Source: Arthrobacter sp. AFG20
GTDB taxonomy: Bacteria; Actinomycetota; Actinomycetes; Actinomycetales; Micrococcaceae
Direction of reading: 5' to 3'
Assembly (NCBI RefSeq): GCF_002892795.1
Contig: NZ_PJMC01000001.1
Span: forward strand, 1 to 64,000
Length of the DNA: 64,000 bases
Shown: positions 7,833-19,087 of the stretch, piece after piece
Numbering within the stretch: position 1 is the first letter of the stretch
Layout: each line of letters opens with the position of its first letter
The notes under the pieces: generated by a model
The model's database searches: none
Seen by the model: only the letters and a program-made list of their open reading frames with translations
Told to the model about the DNA's origin: nothing
Translations under genes and position numbers: made by a program

Positions 7833-8420
7833 ATGCGCATAGTAGTCCTCGTCTCCGGAACCGGTTCCAACCTCCAGGCCGTCATCGACGCCGTTCAGGC
7901 CGGGGACCTGGATGTTGAGATCGCCGCGGTGGGCGCGGACCGCCTTGGAACCTACGGCGTGGAGCGCTCTGCTGCGGCCGGGATCGACACGTTCGTGGTG
8001 GACTTCAAGGCCTACCCGGACCGCAAGGAGTGGAACGCCGCGCTGACGGAAGCCGTGGCCGCGTACCAGCCGGACGTGGTGGTGTCGTCCGGCTTCATGC
8101 GGATCGTGAGCCCCCAGTTCATCGACGCGTTCGAGGGTAAATACCTCAACACGCACCCCGCCCTGCTGCCATCCTTCCCGGGCGCCCACGGCGTCCGCGA
8201 CGCGATGGCCTACGGTGTGAAGGTCACCGGCTGCACCGTGCACTGGGCCGACGCCGGCGTGGACACCGGACCCATCATCGCCCAGGAGGCTGTGGCCATC
8301 GAGGACGCCGACACCGAGGAAACCCTGCACGAACGGATCAAGGTGGTGGAGCGGCGGCTCCTGGTCTCCACCCTGGCTTCCCTCGCGGCCGAGTACGCCG
8401 CCGCGCGCACACCCAAATAG
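7833..8420 (+). CDS. purN: Phosphoribosylglycinamide formyltransferase
   Basis: 195 residues, the normal length for PurN. It transfers the formyl group of 10-formyltetrahydrofolate to GAR in step three of purine synthesis. Visible motifs: SGTGSNLQAV at the N-terminus (phosphate loop), the SSGFMRIVSP segment, the catalytic NTHPALLPSFPGAHG (Asn and His), and VDTGPIIAQ with the catalytic Asp. It has no strong ribosome site and starts close to a divergent gene. purH lies downstream at 10056 with a transporter on the other strand between them. Confidence 0.96.
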   Translation: MRIVVLVSGTGSNLQAVIDAVQAGDLDVEIAAVGADRLGTYGVERSAAAGIDTFVVDFKAYPDRKEWNAALTEAVAAYQPDVVVSSGFMRIVSPQFIDAFEGKYLNTHPALLPSFPGAHGVRDAMAYGVKVTGCTVHWADAGVDTGPIIAQEAVAIEDADTEETLHERIKVVERRLLVSTLASLAAEYAAARTPK

Positions 8421-8467
8421 CTCGCATTTAGTGTCGTTTTGAGCCGTCAAAACGACACTAACTGCGA
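8421..8467. terminator. Long-stem hairpin between purN and the MFS gene
   Basis: CTCGCA...TTAGTGTCGTTTTGA pairs with TCAAAACGACACTAA...TGCGAG across GCCG, giving a stem above 20 bp. Convergent genes flank it, so it can serve both. Confidence 0.8.
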
Positions 8468-8499
8468 GTTAGTTGGGTGCGGGGGAACCGGGGAGAGGG

Positions 8500-9852
8500 C
8501 TATTCGAGGCGGCGCTGGCGGGTTTCGGGGGAGAAGAACGCCATCCACAGCACCGACAGGACCACCAGCCCGCCGGCGAGGGCGAACGAGGTGGCCAGCC
8601 CCAGCTGCGGCCAGAAGTAATTCGCAAAAATGAGTGGGCCGAAGCCTGCGCCCAGCCGCGAGAACGTCGACGCCCAGCCGAAGCCGCTGCCCCGCAGCTC
8701 CGTGGGGTACAGCTCGGAAACGTAGGCGTAGAGCACCGGGATGGCCACCTGCACCACGAACCCGAACACCAGCAGCCAGAACACGGCAGCCGTGGGCACA
8801 TCCACCACGAAGGCCACCACCACCAGGGTCAGCGCGGACAGCGGCCCGGTAATAGCCAGCAGCCACTTGCGGCCCACGCGCTCCACGAGCAGCGCTGCCG
8901 CGATCACGCCCAGAAGTCCGACGGCGGCCATCCCCGCCGTCGTCAGGAACGCCTTGTACTCGGCGAACCCCGCGCCGATCAGGATCCGCGGCATCCAGGT
9001 CAGGGACAGGTAGTAGACCAGCAGGATGCTCATGAACAGCGCCCATGCGGCGGTGGTGATCTTCCAGTTGAACTGCCAGACCCCGCGCAGCTGCTGCCAC
9101 GCGCTGCCGGCGGAAAACCGCGGGACAGCCTGCGGCTCGGGCAGGCTGTAGGCCCGGGGCTCGGCCCCGGTGGCCTCGACCAGGCCGTCGATCACCCGGG
9201 CGGCTTCTTCACGGCGTCCCGTGCGGATCAGGAACAGCGGCGACTCGGGAACGCTGCGCCGCACCCAGAACACCAGCAGGGCCGGCAGCACCATGACGAG
9301 CATCGTCAGGCGCCAGTCGGCAAAAGCGGCGACGAGCCAGGCAGAGACGAAGCCGCAGAGCGCAGCACCCACGGGCCACCAGCCGTCCATCGCGGTGAGC
9401 ACCCTGCCGCGCTGCCTTCGGGGCGTGAACTCGCCCACCAGCGCATAGTCCACGGGAATGCAGCCGCCCAGGCCGAACCCGGCCATGAAGCGGAACACAC
9501 AGAACCAGAGGAAGTCGGGGGAGAAGGCGCCGAGCACCGTGAAGAGCGAGAAGATCAGCAGCGTGGCCGTGAAGGCCTTCCTGCGCCCGATGGTGTCAGC
9601 GATGGTGCCCCAGATGAAGGCACCCAGGGCCATGCCGATGAGGTTGGCCGTGCCGATCCAGCCTGCCTCGCCCGGCGTGAGGCTCCAGTGGGTGGACAGC
9701 AGCGGAATGAGAATGCCGTTGAGGGTGACGTCCCAGGCGTCGAACATGAACCCCAGGCCGCCGATCACGAAGATGCGGCCCTGCACTTTCCAGCGCCACG
9801 GCAATTCCTGGACTACCTGCTCGCCGCTGGGCACAGCGGTGTAAATATTCAT
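8500..9852 (-). CDS. MFS transporter, sugar-acid/aromatic-acid symporter type
   Basis: 450 residues with about twelve transmembrane segments. The first loop has FMFDAWDVTLNGILIPLL, like the DxxD segment of metabolite:H+ symporters. The loop 2-3 signature is GTIADTIGRRKAFT, and the loop 8-9 counterpart is ALLVERVGRKWLL. A central cytoplasmic loop (about residues 205-235) is charged. The C-terminus reads FFSPETRQRRLE. Substrate cannot be read from sequence; organic acids or sugars are both possible. The ATG at 9852 is preceded by AGGAGGCCGAG. It is convergent with purN and divergent from purH. Confidence 0.85.
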   Translation of the reverse strand: MNIYTAVPSGEQVVQELPWRWKVQGRIFVIGGLGFMFDAWDVTLNGILIPLLSTHWSLTPGEAGWIGTANLIGMALGAFIWGTIADTIGRRKAFTATLLIFSLFTVLGAFSPDFLWFCVFRFMAGFGLGGCIPVDYALVGEFTPRRQRGRVLTAMDGWWPVGAALCGFVSAWLVAAFADWRLTMLVMVLPALLVFWVRRSVPESPLFLIRTGRREEAARVIDGLVEATGAEPRAYSLPEPQAVPRFSAGSAWQQLRGVWQFNWKITTAAWALFMSILLVYYLSLTWMPRILIGAGFAEYKAFLTTAGMAAVGLLGVIAAALLVERVGRKWLLAITGPLSALTLVVVAFVVDVPTAAVFWLLVFGFVVQVAIPVLYAYVSELYPTELRGSGFGWASTFSRLGAGFGPLIFANYFWPQLGLATSFALAGGLVVLSVLWMAFFSPETRQRRLE

Positions 9853-10055
9853 CTCGGCCTCCTGCTTAAACCTTACGTTGCGGAACGCCCCGGGACGCCT
9901 GACCGGGAACGCCCGGAAGGGCGAGCCCTCGCGCCGGGAACAGCCAGGCCTTCACACGGGGGCCGCCAGCAGCCGGGGGCCCGCCGACACGATAAACTGG
10001 GCCGTATCCCCACCAACCGCGGCACATCAACCGCGAGATAAAGACGGAGACTTTT

Positions 10056-11726
10056 GTGAGCTTCACGCAGCTTGACCGTGTTCCCATCCGCCGGGCCCTG
10101 ATCTCGGTATACGACAAGACCGGTCTGGAGGAGCTCGCCAAGGGCCTGCACGCAGCAGGCGTCAAGATTGTTTCCACCGGCTCGACCGCCAAGAAGATCG
10201 CCGCGGCCGGCATCCCGGTCCAGGAAGTCGAAGAGGTCACCGGTTCCCCCGAGATGCTCGACGGCCGGGTCAAGACCCTGCACCCGCGCGTCCACGGCGG
10301 CATCCTCGCCGACCGCCGCGTCCCCGCCCACATGGAAACCCTCGCAAAGATGGAGATCGAGGCCTTCGACCTCGTCGTGGTGAACCTCTACCCGTTCGTG
10401 GAGACGGTCAAGTCCGGTGCCGCGCAGGACGACGTCGTGGAGCAGATCGACATCGGAGGACCCGCCATGGTGCGCTCCGCCGCTAAGAACCACGCCGCCG
10501 TCGCCATTGTGGTGGACCCGGCGTTCTACGGCGACGTGGTCCGCGCCGCCACCGAGGGCGGTTTCGACCTCAAGACCCGCCGCCGGCTCGCCGCAAAGGC
10601 GTTCGCGCACACCGCCACCTACGACACCGCTGTGGCCACCTGGACCGCCAGCCAGTTCCTCGACGAGGACGGCGACGGCGTCATCGACTGGCCCGCCTAC
10701 GCCGGCCTCGCCCTGGAACGCTCCGAGGTGCTTCGCTACGGCGAGAACCCGCACCAGCAGGCCGCACTCTATGTGGACAAGGCAGCCCCGGCAGGCATCG
10801 CCCAGGCCGACCAGATCCACGGCAAGGCCATGAGCTACAACAACTTCGTCGACGCCGACGCAGCACTCCGCGCCGCCTACGACTTCGCCGAGCCCGCCGT
10901 GGCCATCATCAAGCACGCCAACCCCTGCGGTGTGGCCGTGGCCTCTGCCGACGCGGCCGATCCCATCGCCGATGCCCACGCCAAGGCCCACGCCTGCGAC
11001 CCCGTCTCCGCGTTCGGCGGCGTCATCGCGGCCAACCGCACGGTCACCGCCGGCATGGCCCAGACCGTGGCCGGCATCTTCACCGAGGTGGTCATCGCCC
11101 CCGGCTTCGAGCCCGAGGCTGTGGAGATCCTCTCCAAGAAGAAGAACATCCGTCTGCTGTCCCTCCCGGAGGGCTACGGCCGCTACCCGGCGGAAATCCG
11201 GCAGGTGTCCGGCGGTGTCCTGGTGCAGGTCACCGACAAGGTGGACGCCGACGGCGACAACCCCGCCAACTGGACGCTTGCCGCCGGCGAAGCAGCCGAC
11301 GACGCTACACTGGCCGACCTCGCCTTCGCCTGGACCGCCTGCCGCGCGGCCAAGTCCAACGCGATCCTGCTCGCCTCCAACGGCGCCGCGGTGGGCATCG
11401 GCATGGGCCAGGTCAACCGCCTGGACTCCTGCAAGCTCGCCGTTGAGCGGGCCAACACGCTGGGCGTTCAGGTTGCGTCCGACGTCGAGGGTGCCGGCGG
11501 GGCTTCCAACGCCGACGCGAGCGGCGCTCCCGCCCGTGCCCGCGGCGCGGTGGCTGCCTCCGACGCGTTCTTCCCGTTCGCCGACGGGCTGCAGATCCTG
11601 ATCGACGCCGGCGTGCGGGCTGTGGTGCAGCCGGGCGGCTCGGTCCGTGACGAGGAAGTCGTCGCCGCCGCCAATGCTGCGGGCATCACCATGTACTTCA
11701 CCGGCGCCCGCCACTTCTTCCACTAA
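10056..11726 (+). CDS. purH: Bifunctional AICAR formyltransferase / IMP cyclohydrolase
   Basis: 556 residues from a GTG with GGAG 7 nt upstream. It carries out the last two purine steps: formylation of AICAR (ZMP) with 10-formyl-THF, then ring closure to IMP. The N-terminal cyclohydrolase (MGS-like) domain spans about residues 10-150 ([38 protein letters not shown]). The rest is the transformylase domain with [19 protein letters not shown] and FFPFADGLQ. It is slightly longer than the E. coli enzyme because of a loop rich in Gly/Ala ([14 protein letters not shown]), which is common in Micrococcaceae. A long stem-loop terminates it. Confidence 0.97.
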   Translation: MSFTQLDRVPIRRALISVYDKTGLEELAKGLHAAGVKIVSTGSTAKKIAAAGIPVQEVEEVTGSPEMLDGRVKTLHPRVHGGILADRRVPAHMETLAKMEIEAFDLVVVNLYPFVETVKSGAAQDDVVEQIDIGGPAMVRSAAKNHAAVAIVVDPAFYGDVVRAATEGGFDLKTRRRLAAKAFAHTATYDTAVATWTASQFLDEDGDGVIDWPAYAGLALERSEVLRYGENPHQQAALYVDKAAPAGIAQADQIHGKAMSYNNFVDADAALRAAYDFAEPAVAIIKHANPCGVAVASADAADPIADAHAKAHACDPVSAFGGVIAANRTVTAGMAQTVAGIFTEVVIAPGFEPEAVEILSKKKNIRLLSLPEGYGRYPAEIRQVSGGVLVQVTDKVDADGDNPANWTLAAGEAADDATLADLAFAWTACRAAKSNAILLASNGAAVGIGMGQVNRLDSCKLAVERANTLGVQVASDVEGAGGASNADASGAPARARGAVAASDAFFPFADGLQILIDAGVRAVVQPGGSVRDEEVVAAANAAGITMYFTGARHFFH

Positions 11727-11730
11727 AAGA

Positions 11731-11786
11731 GTTAAAGCCCGACGGCGGCTGCCCCCTTAAGGGGACGGCCGCCGTCGGGCTTTAAC
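11731..11786. terminator. Very long hairpin after purH
   Basis: GTTAAAGCCCGACGGCGGC pairs with GCCGCCGTCGGGCTTTAAC (19-bp arms), enclosing a CCCCTTAAGGGG inner palindrome. It lies between purH (+) and the protease region (-). Confidence 0.85.
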
Positions 11787-11791
11787 TTGCT

Positions 11792-11945
11792 TTAGCTTTC
11801 TTCCGTTTCCTCCTGAGCCGGCAACCGGATGTCCCGGGGGACCGCTTCGGCCATCCTTTCCGGCGTCCAGTAGGCCAGGATCTCCTCGGGCGCCTGGCTG
11901 ACGCTGTGGCTTACCGCAGCGTCGTCAGCGCTGCCCGCGTCATCC
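11792..11945 (-). pseudogene. Remnant with YWTPERM propeptide motif
   Basis: The minus-strand frame from about 11945 to a TAA at 11792 is open for about 50 codons but has no plausible start codon. It contains AYWTPERMAEAVPRDIRLPA, which closely resembles GYWTPERMRAALPGDVLAVK in the propeptide of the adjacent protease (about residues 53-72 there). It follows the protease stop immediately, in a different frame. This looks like the leftover of a second, tandem protease gene or a deletion scar; a reading-frame slip that extends the protease is less likely because the motif belongs to the N-terminal region. Confidence 0.5.
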
Positions 11946-12947
11946 TTACTTCCGCTGCGCACTGTCGTAGACCTTCATGATGGTCGAGCCCCAGAACGGC
12001 CCGAACATCATGGTGGAACTCGTTCCGTACCCGTAGCTGTTGACCGAGTTCTGGAAGCCGTTGGCTGAGTTTGCAGCGTCCGTGCCGCCCCGGGCAAACC
12101 ATGGGCCGCCCGAGGAACCGCCCGTCATGTCACAGGAAATGCCCTGGGAGTTGAACTGGGGGTTGATCGTGTCGTTCTTTGCCGTGCCTGTGCAGCTGAC
12201 CAGGGCCTTGCCGGTGAACGGGGCCGCGGCCGGGTACCCATAAGACTTGTATGTCAGCCCCCGGGGCTGGCTGAACTCCACACCGGAGGCACCCACCCTG
12301 TCGGCCAGCGTCTTGCCACCCACCCGGGCCACCACGGCGAAGCCGGTGTCGTACCGGATATCGCCGCCGGAGGTCCAGTTCCGTGCCGCGTGCAGCGACC
12401 GGGCCGGCCATTGACCATACGGGGACAGGCCATTGTCGTAGCCGGGAACAAACACCCAGTTGGTGGCGAAGGCGCCCGGCCCCTGATTAACACAGTGGCC
12501 GGCGGTGGCCACGAGGCTCTTGTTCTGGGCGGCGACTGAGTTGCCGGAGCAGACGTAGTTGATTCCGGCGAGGGTGAAGAAGACTTTGCCGATGTGCGGC
12601 ACCGGTTTTTCATCTGCGTGCAGGGCTGTGGTTAGCGTGGTCTGCGCGGCGGTGCCGGCGATTCTCGTTGGCGCTCCCGTCGCCACGGCAGCCGAAGGCG
12701 AGGAGCCTTGGTTTTCGTGCCTTGCCACGGCCTTGACGGCCAGCACATCGCCGGGAAGGGCGGCGCGCATGCGCTCGGGCGTCCAGTAGCCCTGCTGGCT
12801 GGACACGGGGGTGCTTGCAACCTGCAGCTGGGTTGAATCCTGCGACGTTGCAGAAGATGCTGTAGCGCCGCCGATGGCGCTAACTACCAGCAGCAGGCCC
12901 GTGGAGAGGCTCAAAAGGCTGCCAGCCAGAGTCTTTTTGCTCGTCAT
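11946..12947 (-). CDS. Secreted trypsin-like serine protease
   Basis: 333 residues. Signal peptide residues 1-31 (LAGSLLSLSTGLLLVVSAIG). A propeptide has YWTPERMRAALPGD. The catalytic domain of the S1 / V8-like type shows the triad His in TAGHC, Asp in DIRYDTGFAV and Ser in GGSSGGPW. The length fits secreted actinobacterial trypsin-like peptidases. A palindromic element of the AGTAAGC family lies about 75 bp upstream of the start, shared with stress genes in the window. The remnant downstream suggests an older duplication. Substrate unknown. Confidence 0.9.
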   Translation of the reverse strand: MTSKKTLAGSLLSLSTGLLLVVSAIGGATASSATSQDSTQLQVASTPVSSQQGYWTPERMRAALPGDVLAVKAVARHENQGSSPSAAVATGAPTRIAGTAAQTTLTTALHADEKPVPHIGKVFFTLAGINYVCSGNSVAAQNKSLVATAGHCVNQGPGAFATNWVFVPGYDNGLSPYGQWPARSLHAARNWTSGGDIRYDTGFAVVARVGGKTLADRVGASGVEFSQPRGLTYKSYGYPAAAPFTGKALVSCTGTAKNDTINPQFNSQGISCDMTGGSSGGPWFARGGTDAANSANGFQNSVNSYGYGTSSTMMFGPFWGSTIMKVYDSAQRK

Positions 12948-13021
12948 TTGCGGTCCTACCTATCAGGTGGGGCGGGCCCGGGAGGCACGCCGGGTGACTG
13001 ATTGACCTACCCGGGGATGAC

Positions 13022-13039
13022 AAGCTCGCTTACTAACGA
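13022..13039 (-). promoter_or_regulatory. AGTAAGC-type palindrome before the protease gene
   Basis: On the minus strand this reads TTAGTAAGCGAGCTTG, matching TAGTAAGC-NN-GCTTA. It is the only recognisable element near the protease start in the 367-bp gap 12948-13314. The rest of the gap is the icd upstream region, in which I see no confident promoter. Confidence 0.5.
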
Positions 13040-13269
13040 TTCCAGTCTTCTTGCCAGATAGGGTGATCTGCCCCCGCCGCAAGGGGGTTCCAACTCAGTT
13101 CAGCCGCCGAAGCGGTGTTCCTTTATGAGAGAAAGATTAGAGCCCCACCGCGCCGGGCACAATGGATAGTGTGGCGAATGACACAGGAGCGGGGTAATCC
13201 AAGGGCATCCGGCAGCCTGGGTAAGGTTCAACCGGTTCACCTCGGGTAAGTTAAAGGTTGGTGAAATAG

Positions 13270-15534
<2,265 letters not shown>

Positions 15535-15572
15535 TTCTCTGGCTCTCGGCTGAGTCGCAGAGCTGAGCAGTG

Positions 15573-15608
15573 AAGCGCCCCGCCACTCATGTGAGTGGCG
15601 GGGCGCTT
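15573..15608. terminator. Strong terminator after icd
   Basis: AAGCGCCCCGCCACTCA pairs perfectly with TGAGTGGCGGGGCGCTT, followed by CTTTGCTT. It separates icd (+) from the SRPBCC gene (-). Confidence 0.85.
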
Positions 15609-15644
15609 CTTTGCTTGCCGGGACTGCCGGCAGGGGAGTGCGTC

Positions 15645-16505
15645 CTACCGGTCGGGAATGTCGTCGCGGCGCGTGTCCGTGTGCCGGGTTTCGTTCCGCG
15701 GCTCGCCTGTGTCGTCGTCGCCGTACGGGGCGTCGACCGCCATGTCAGGGTCGGTACTGACTGGCCGCTCGGTTGCCGAGGCGTCGTAGGCGTCGCCTGA
15801 TTCGTAGCTGCGGCCCGGGACCGCGTCCATACCGGCCCCCTCGGAGTAGCCGGTGCTCGCGCCCGGGTCGCCGTTGCCTCCGGCCGCTGTAGTCCCCATG
15901 CCGACGCCGGCCGCTCCGGCTCCTACGCCGGCACCCGTCGTCCCGGCACCCGTTGCCGTGCTGGACCCTCCGGCTCCGGTTCCAGCCCCCAGGCCGGCAC
16001 CCATGCCGCCTCCCGTGCCTGCCGCCGTCGAACCCGCATCACCTTCCACCTCGCCACCGCTGACGCTTTCACGCCAGGCGCCCGTTTCCGTGTCGCGCTC
16101 CTCGATGAATTTCTTGAACTTCCTCAGGTCCGAGGCGACCTGCCGGGAATCCAGTCCGGTGGCCGCACCGAGCTTCTCCATCGCGGATTCGGGCTCCCAC
16201 GTCAGCTCGACGTTCACCTTGGTTTCGTTGGCACCCAGGGACTCGAACCAGACAGTGCCGGCATTGCGGGGCTCGTTCAGGCTCTCCCAGGTGACCCGTT
16301 GGTCCGGCTCCTGAACGGTGATCTGGGCGTCGTACTCGCGCTTCACACCGGCGATGCTGGTTTCGAAATGAACAGTGGTGTCGTCGAGCTGACGGACGGC
16401 GTCGACGCCGCTCATGAAATTGGGGAAATCCTCAAACTGGGTCCATTGGTTGTAGGCCTGGCGTACGGGGACATCGACAGTGATCGATTCCTGGACAGTT
16501 GCCAT
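15645..16505 (-). CDS. SRPBCC (polyketide cyclase/START-like) protein with Gly/Ala-rich tail
   Basis: 286 residues. Residues 1-150 are a SRPBCC domain of the polyketide-cyclase/dehydrase type: ESITVDVPVRQAYNQWTQFE, FPNFMSGVDAVRQLDD, then VTWESLNEPRNAGTVWFE. Such proteins bind hydrophobic ligands; in actinobacteria this subtype recurs beside stress genes without a known ligand. Residues 165-225 are almost only Gly/Ala/Thr (GTGGGMGAGLGAGTGAGG), and the end is charged (ETRHTDTRRDDIPDR). It is divergent from catalase with two palindromes between them, suggesting co-regulation. Confidence 0.82.
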   Translation of the reverse strand: MATVQESITVDVPVRQAYNQWTQFEDFPNFMSGVDAVRQLDDTTVHFETSIAGVKREYDAQITVQEPDQRVTWESLNEPRNAGTVWFESLGANETKVNVELTWEPESAMEKLGAATGLDSRQVASDLRKFKKFIEERDTETGAWRESVSGGEVEGDAGSTAAGTGGGMGAGLGAGTGAGGSSTATGAGTTGAGVGAGAAGVGMGTTAAGGNGDPGASTGYSEGAGMDAVPGRSYESGDAYDASATERPVSTDPDMAVDAPYGDDDTGEPRNETRHTDTRRDDIPDR

Positions 16506-16618
16506 GCTTGGTTCACTCCTTCGGCGTACGGGCGGATGGCCGCCCGTGGTTCTGATTGCCCTTGTTCGGATGGAACACCTCCAACGTAGCGGGAAGCAGT
16601 CGGCATTTGAAGAGAGAA

Positions 16619-16636
16619 ACTAAGGCTGCTGACTAT
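16619..16636 (-). promoter_or_regulatory. Degenerate AGTAAGC-type palindrome on the SRPBCC side
   Basis: The minus strand reads TAGTCAGCAGCCTTAG, which agrees with TAGTAAGCATGCTTAG at 13 of 16 positions. It sits about 115 bp upstream of the SRPBCC start. Confidence 0.4.
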
Positions 16637-16697
16637 GAAGCTCAGGCAGGCCCAAATGACGGCCCGCGTTTGTGGAAGGCCACGCGTTTTCGTAGGG

Positions 16698-16714
16698 TAC
16701 TAAGCAGGCTTATC
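16698..16714 (+). promoter_or_regulatory. AGTAAGC-type palindrome before the catalase gene
   Basis: TACTAAGCAGGCTTATC overlaps GGGTAC (16695-16700), 70-85 bp upstream of the catalase start. The same pairing with a GGGTA sequence occurs before the PRC-barrel gene. Confidence 0.5.
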
Positions 16715-16781
16715 TTTCGGCCAGGTGCCCAGCGCCGAGGCCGAGCCCGGCTAGGCCGCCGCTTCGGAAAGGATCGTCTCT

Positions 16782-18998
16782 GTGCCTGAAGAACCAGCTA
16801 TCAACATCCCGGGAGCCCCGGCAAGCGAGCAACCCGCCGTCGTCGAACCCACCACCCCGCGGGAACCGCTGCCGCCCAAGCCCGACCAGCAGGGGCCGGA
16901 AGCGGTGTCTCCGACCGGCAGCCCCACGGGGGCGCCGGAGCACTCCCGGTCGCAATCCGGGCAGTACCTGACCACCGCACAGGGGCTCCGACTGGCGGAC
17001 ACAGACCATTCGCTGAAAGCGGGGCCTCGGGGTCCGATTCTGCTTCAGGACCACCACCTCCGGGAGAAGATCACCCACTTCGACCACGAGAGGATTCCGG
17101 AGCGCGTGGTGCACGCCCGGGGCGCGGGTGCCCACGGCGTCTTCCGTTCGTACGGCACCGCCGCCAACATCACCCGCGCGGGCTTCCTCGCCAAGGACGT
17201 GGAGACGCCCGTGTTCGTCAGGTTCTCCACCGTCCTGGGCTCGCGCGGCTCCGCAGACACCGTCCGCGACACTCGGGGTTTCTCCACCAAGTTCTACACG
17301 GACGAGGGAACCTACGACCTGGTGGGCAACAACATTCCCGTGTTCTTCATCCAGGACGGAATTAAGTTCCCGGACATCGTGCACGCCGCAAAGCCGCATC
17401 CGGACCGCGAGATCCCCCAGGCCCAGAGTGCCCACGACACGTTCTGGGACTTCGTGTCCCTGCACACCGAGGCGCAGGCGCACACCATGTGGAACATGTC
17501 TGACCGTGGTATTCCGCGTTCCTACCGGACCATGGAAGGCTTCGGCGTCCACACCTTCCGCCTGGTTGACGCCGCGGGCGCCACGACGCTCGTCAAGTTC
17601 CACTGGAAGCCCAAGCAGGGCGTGCACTCCCTGGTCTGGGAGGAGGCCCAGATCATCAACGGCATGGATCCGGACTTCCACCGGCGGGACCTGGCCGATG
17701 CGATCGAGGCCGGTGCCTACCCGGAGTGGGAGCTGGGCATCCAGACCTTCCCCGACACCGAAGACCAGATGTTCGAGGGCATCGACCTGCTTGACCCCAC
17801 AAAGTTTGTGCCTGAGGAGCTCGCCCCGGTGCAGCCGATCGGCCTGATGACGCTCAACGCCAACCCGGTCAACTACTTCGCCGAAACGGAGCAGGTGGCC
17901 TTCCACCCGGGGCACCTCGTCCCGGGCATCGACGTCACCAACGACCCGCTGCTGCAGGTCAGGCTGTTCTCCTACCTGGACACGCAGATTTCGCGGCTGG
18001 GCGGGCCGAACTTCGCGCAGATCCCCATTAACCGTCCCCAGGCTCCGGTGAACGACATGCTGCGCGACGGCATGCACCAGACCGCCGTCCACGCCGGGGT
18101 GGCGCCCTACCGGCCCAATTCCCTAGACGGTGGCTGCCCGTTCAAGGCCGGGGCAGACCTTGGGGCGTTCGTGGATGTCCCGGAAGCGGTGGCCGAAGCG
18201 ATCAAGCAGCGGAAGAACCCCGCTTCCTTTGACGACCACTACAGCCAGCCGCGGCTGTTTTTCCGGAGCCTCACGCCCGTGGAGCAGGACCACGTGATCC
18301 AGGCCTACACTTTCGAACTGGGCAAGTGCTACGAAAAGCCGGTCCGTGAGCGCCAGCTGCTCGCGCTGGCCAACATCGATGCCTCGCTGTGCGCCGCAGT
18401 AGCCCGCGGGCTGGGCATGCCCGCCCCTGAGGCCACCGAGGACGTGCCGGACGCCCAGCCCAGCCCGGCCGTGTCTCAGCTGGGAAAAACCTGGCCGGTG
18501 GCCGGCCGCGTCGTCGGAATCGTGGCGGACGAGTCCAGTGATCTGGAGGCTGTCCGGGATGCCCGAAAGGCGCTCGACGACGCCGGTATCGTGCCGCTGG
18601 TGATCGCACCGTCCGGGGGGACGCTCGGGGGAGAGGCCGACGGCGGGATCCCGGTTCAGCGGACTTATCTCACGGCCCGCTCCACCGAGTTCGACGCGGT
18701 CATCGTGGCAGGATCCGGCGCGCCGGCGGATGACGCCGAACAGGGGCTGGACGCGAAGGCCGGCGATCCCGGTGCGTCGCTTGATCCGCGCATCGTGCTG
18801 CTGCTGTCAGAGGCCTTCCGCCACGCCAAGGCCATCGGGGCGTGGGGATCCGGCTCCGCGGGTGTGGATGCGGCCAGCATCCCGGACGATGCGGCGGGCG
18901 TGGTGCTGGGCGACAGCGCCGGGCAGGTGGTTCCGCGGATCCAGGAGCTGCTGGCCGCACACCGGGCGTGGGAGCGGTTCCCCGCAGCTTCTTCCTGA
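16782..18998 (+). CDS. katE: Large-subunit catalase (HPII type) with C-terminal DJ-1/PfpI-like domain
   Basis: 738 residues from a GTG with GGAAAGGA 8 nt upstream. It dismutates hydrogen peroxide and is a heme tetramer. The catalytic His lies in RVVHARGAGAHG, the Asn in DLVGNNIPVFFIQD, and the proximal heme Tyr in RLFSYLDTQISRLGGPN. Residues about 570-735 form the flavodoxin-like DJ-1/PfpI domain that marks clade 2 large catalases (VVGIVADESSDLEAV). The first ~65 residues are Pro-rich and probably disordered, as in HPII. A shared divergent promoter region with the SRPBCC gene points to stress control. Confidence 0.95.
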   Translation: MPEEPAINIPGAPASEQPAVVEPTTPREPLPPKPDQQGPEAVSPTGSPTGAPEHSRSQSGQYLTTAQGLRLADTDHSLKAGPRGPILLQDHHLREKITHFDHERIPERVVHARGAGAHGVFRSYGTAANITRAGFLAKDVETPVFVRFSTVLGSRGSADTVRDTRGFSTKFYTDEGTYDLVGNNIPVFFIQDGIKFPDIVHAAKPHPDREIPQAQSAHDTFWDFVSLHTEAQAHTMWNMSDRGIPRSYRTMEGFGVHTFRLVDAAGATTLVKFHWKPKQGVHSLVWEEAQIINGMDPDFHRRDLADAIEAGAYPEWELGIQTFPDTEDQMFEGIDLLDPTKFVPEELAPVQPIGLMTLNANPVNYFAETEQVAFHPGHLVPGIDVTNDPLLQVRLFSYLDTQISRLGGPNFAQIPINRPQAPVNDMLRDGMHQTAVHAGVAPYRPNSLDGGCPFKAGADLGAFVDVPEAVAEAIKQRKNPASFDDHYSQPRLFFRSLTPVEQDHVIQAYTFELGKCYEKPVRERQLLALANIDASLCAAVARGLGMPAPEATEDVPDAQPSPAVSQLGKTWPVAGRVVGIVADESSDLEAVRDARKALDDAGIVPLVIAPSGGTLGGEADGGIPVQRTYLTARSTEFDAVIVAGSGAPADDAEQGLDAKAGDPGASLDPRIVLLLSEAFRHAKAIGAWGSGSAGVDAASIPDDAAGVVLGDSAGQVVPRIQELLAAHRAWERFPAASS

Positions 18999-19044
18999 CG
19001 GGGTAAGGATCTTCCTGATGGGTGGAGAAGCTTTCTGATCGAGT

Positions 19045-19087
19045 AAGAACAAGGGCTGGTTCCCGGCGGGGACTAGTCCTTGTTCTT
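19045..19087. terminator. Hairpin between catalase and the lipoprotein gene
   Basis: AAGAACAAGG (19045-19054) pairs with CCTTGTTCTT (19078-19087). The right arm overlaps the last codons of the lipoprotein gene, which ends convergently at 19073. Confidence 0.6.

Noticed and set aside
8473..10041. A 522-codon plus-strand frame opposite the MFS transporter
   Set aside because: Its His/Gln/Pro-rich composition is the complement of a membrane protein gene with clear MFS motifs.
9853..10055. A second ZTP riboswitch in front of purH
   Set aside because: The purH leader lacks the GCCTGGGC and CTGGCG core elements; no paired structure of that class could be drawn.
9873..11723. A 616-codon minus-strand frame opposite purH
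   Set aside because: Antisense shadow of purH with His/Gly/Val-rich nonsense composition; purH itself has a good ribosome site and full motifs.
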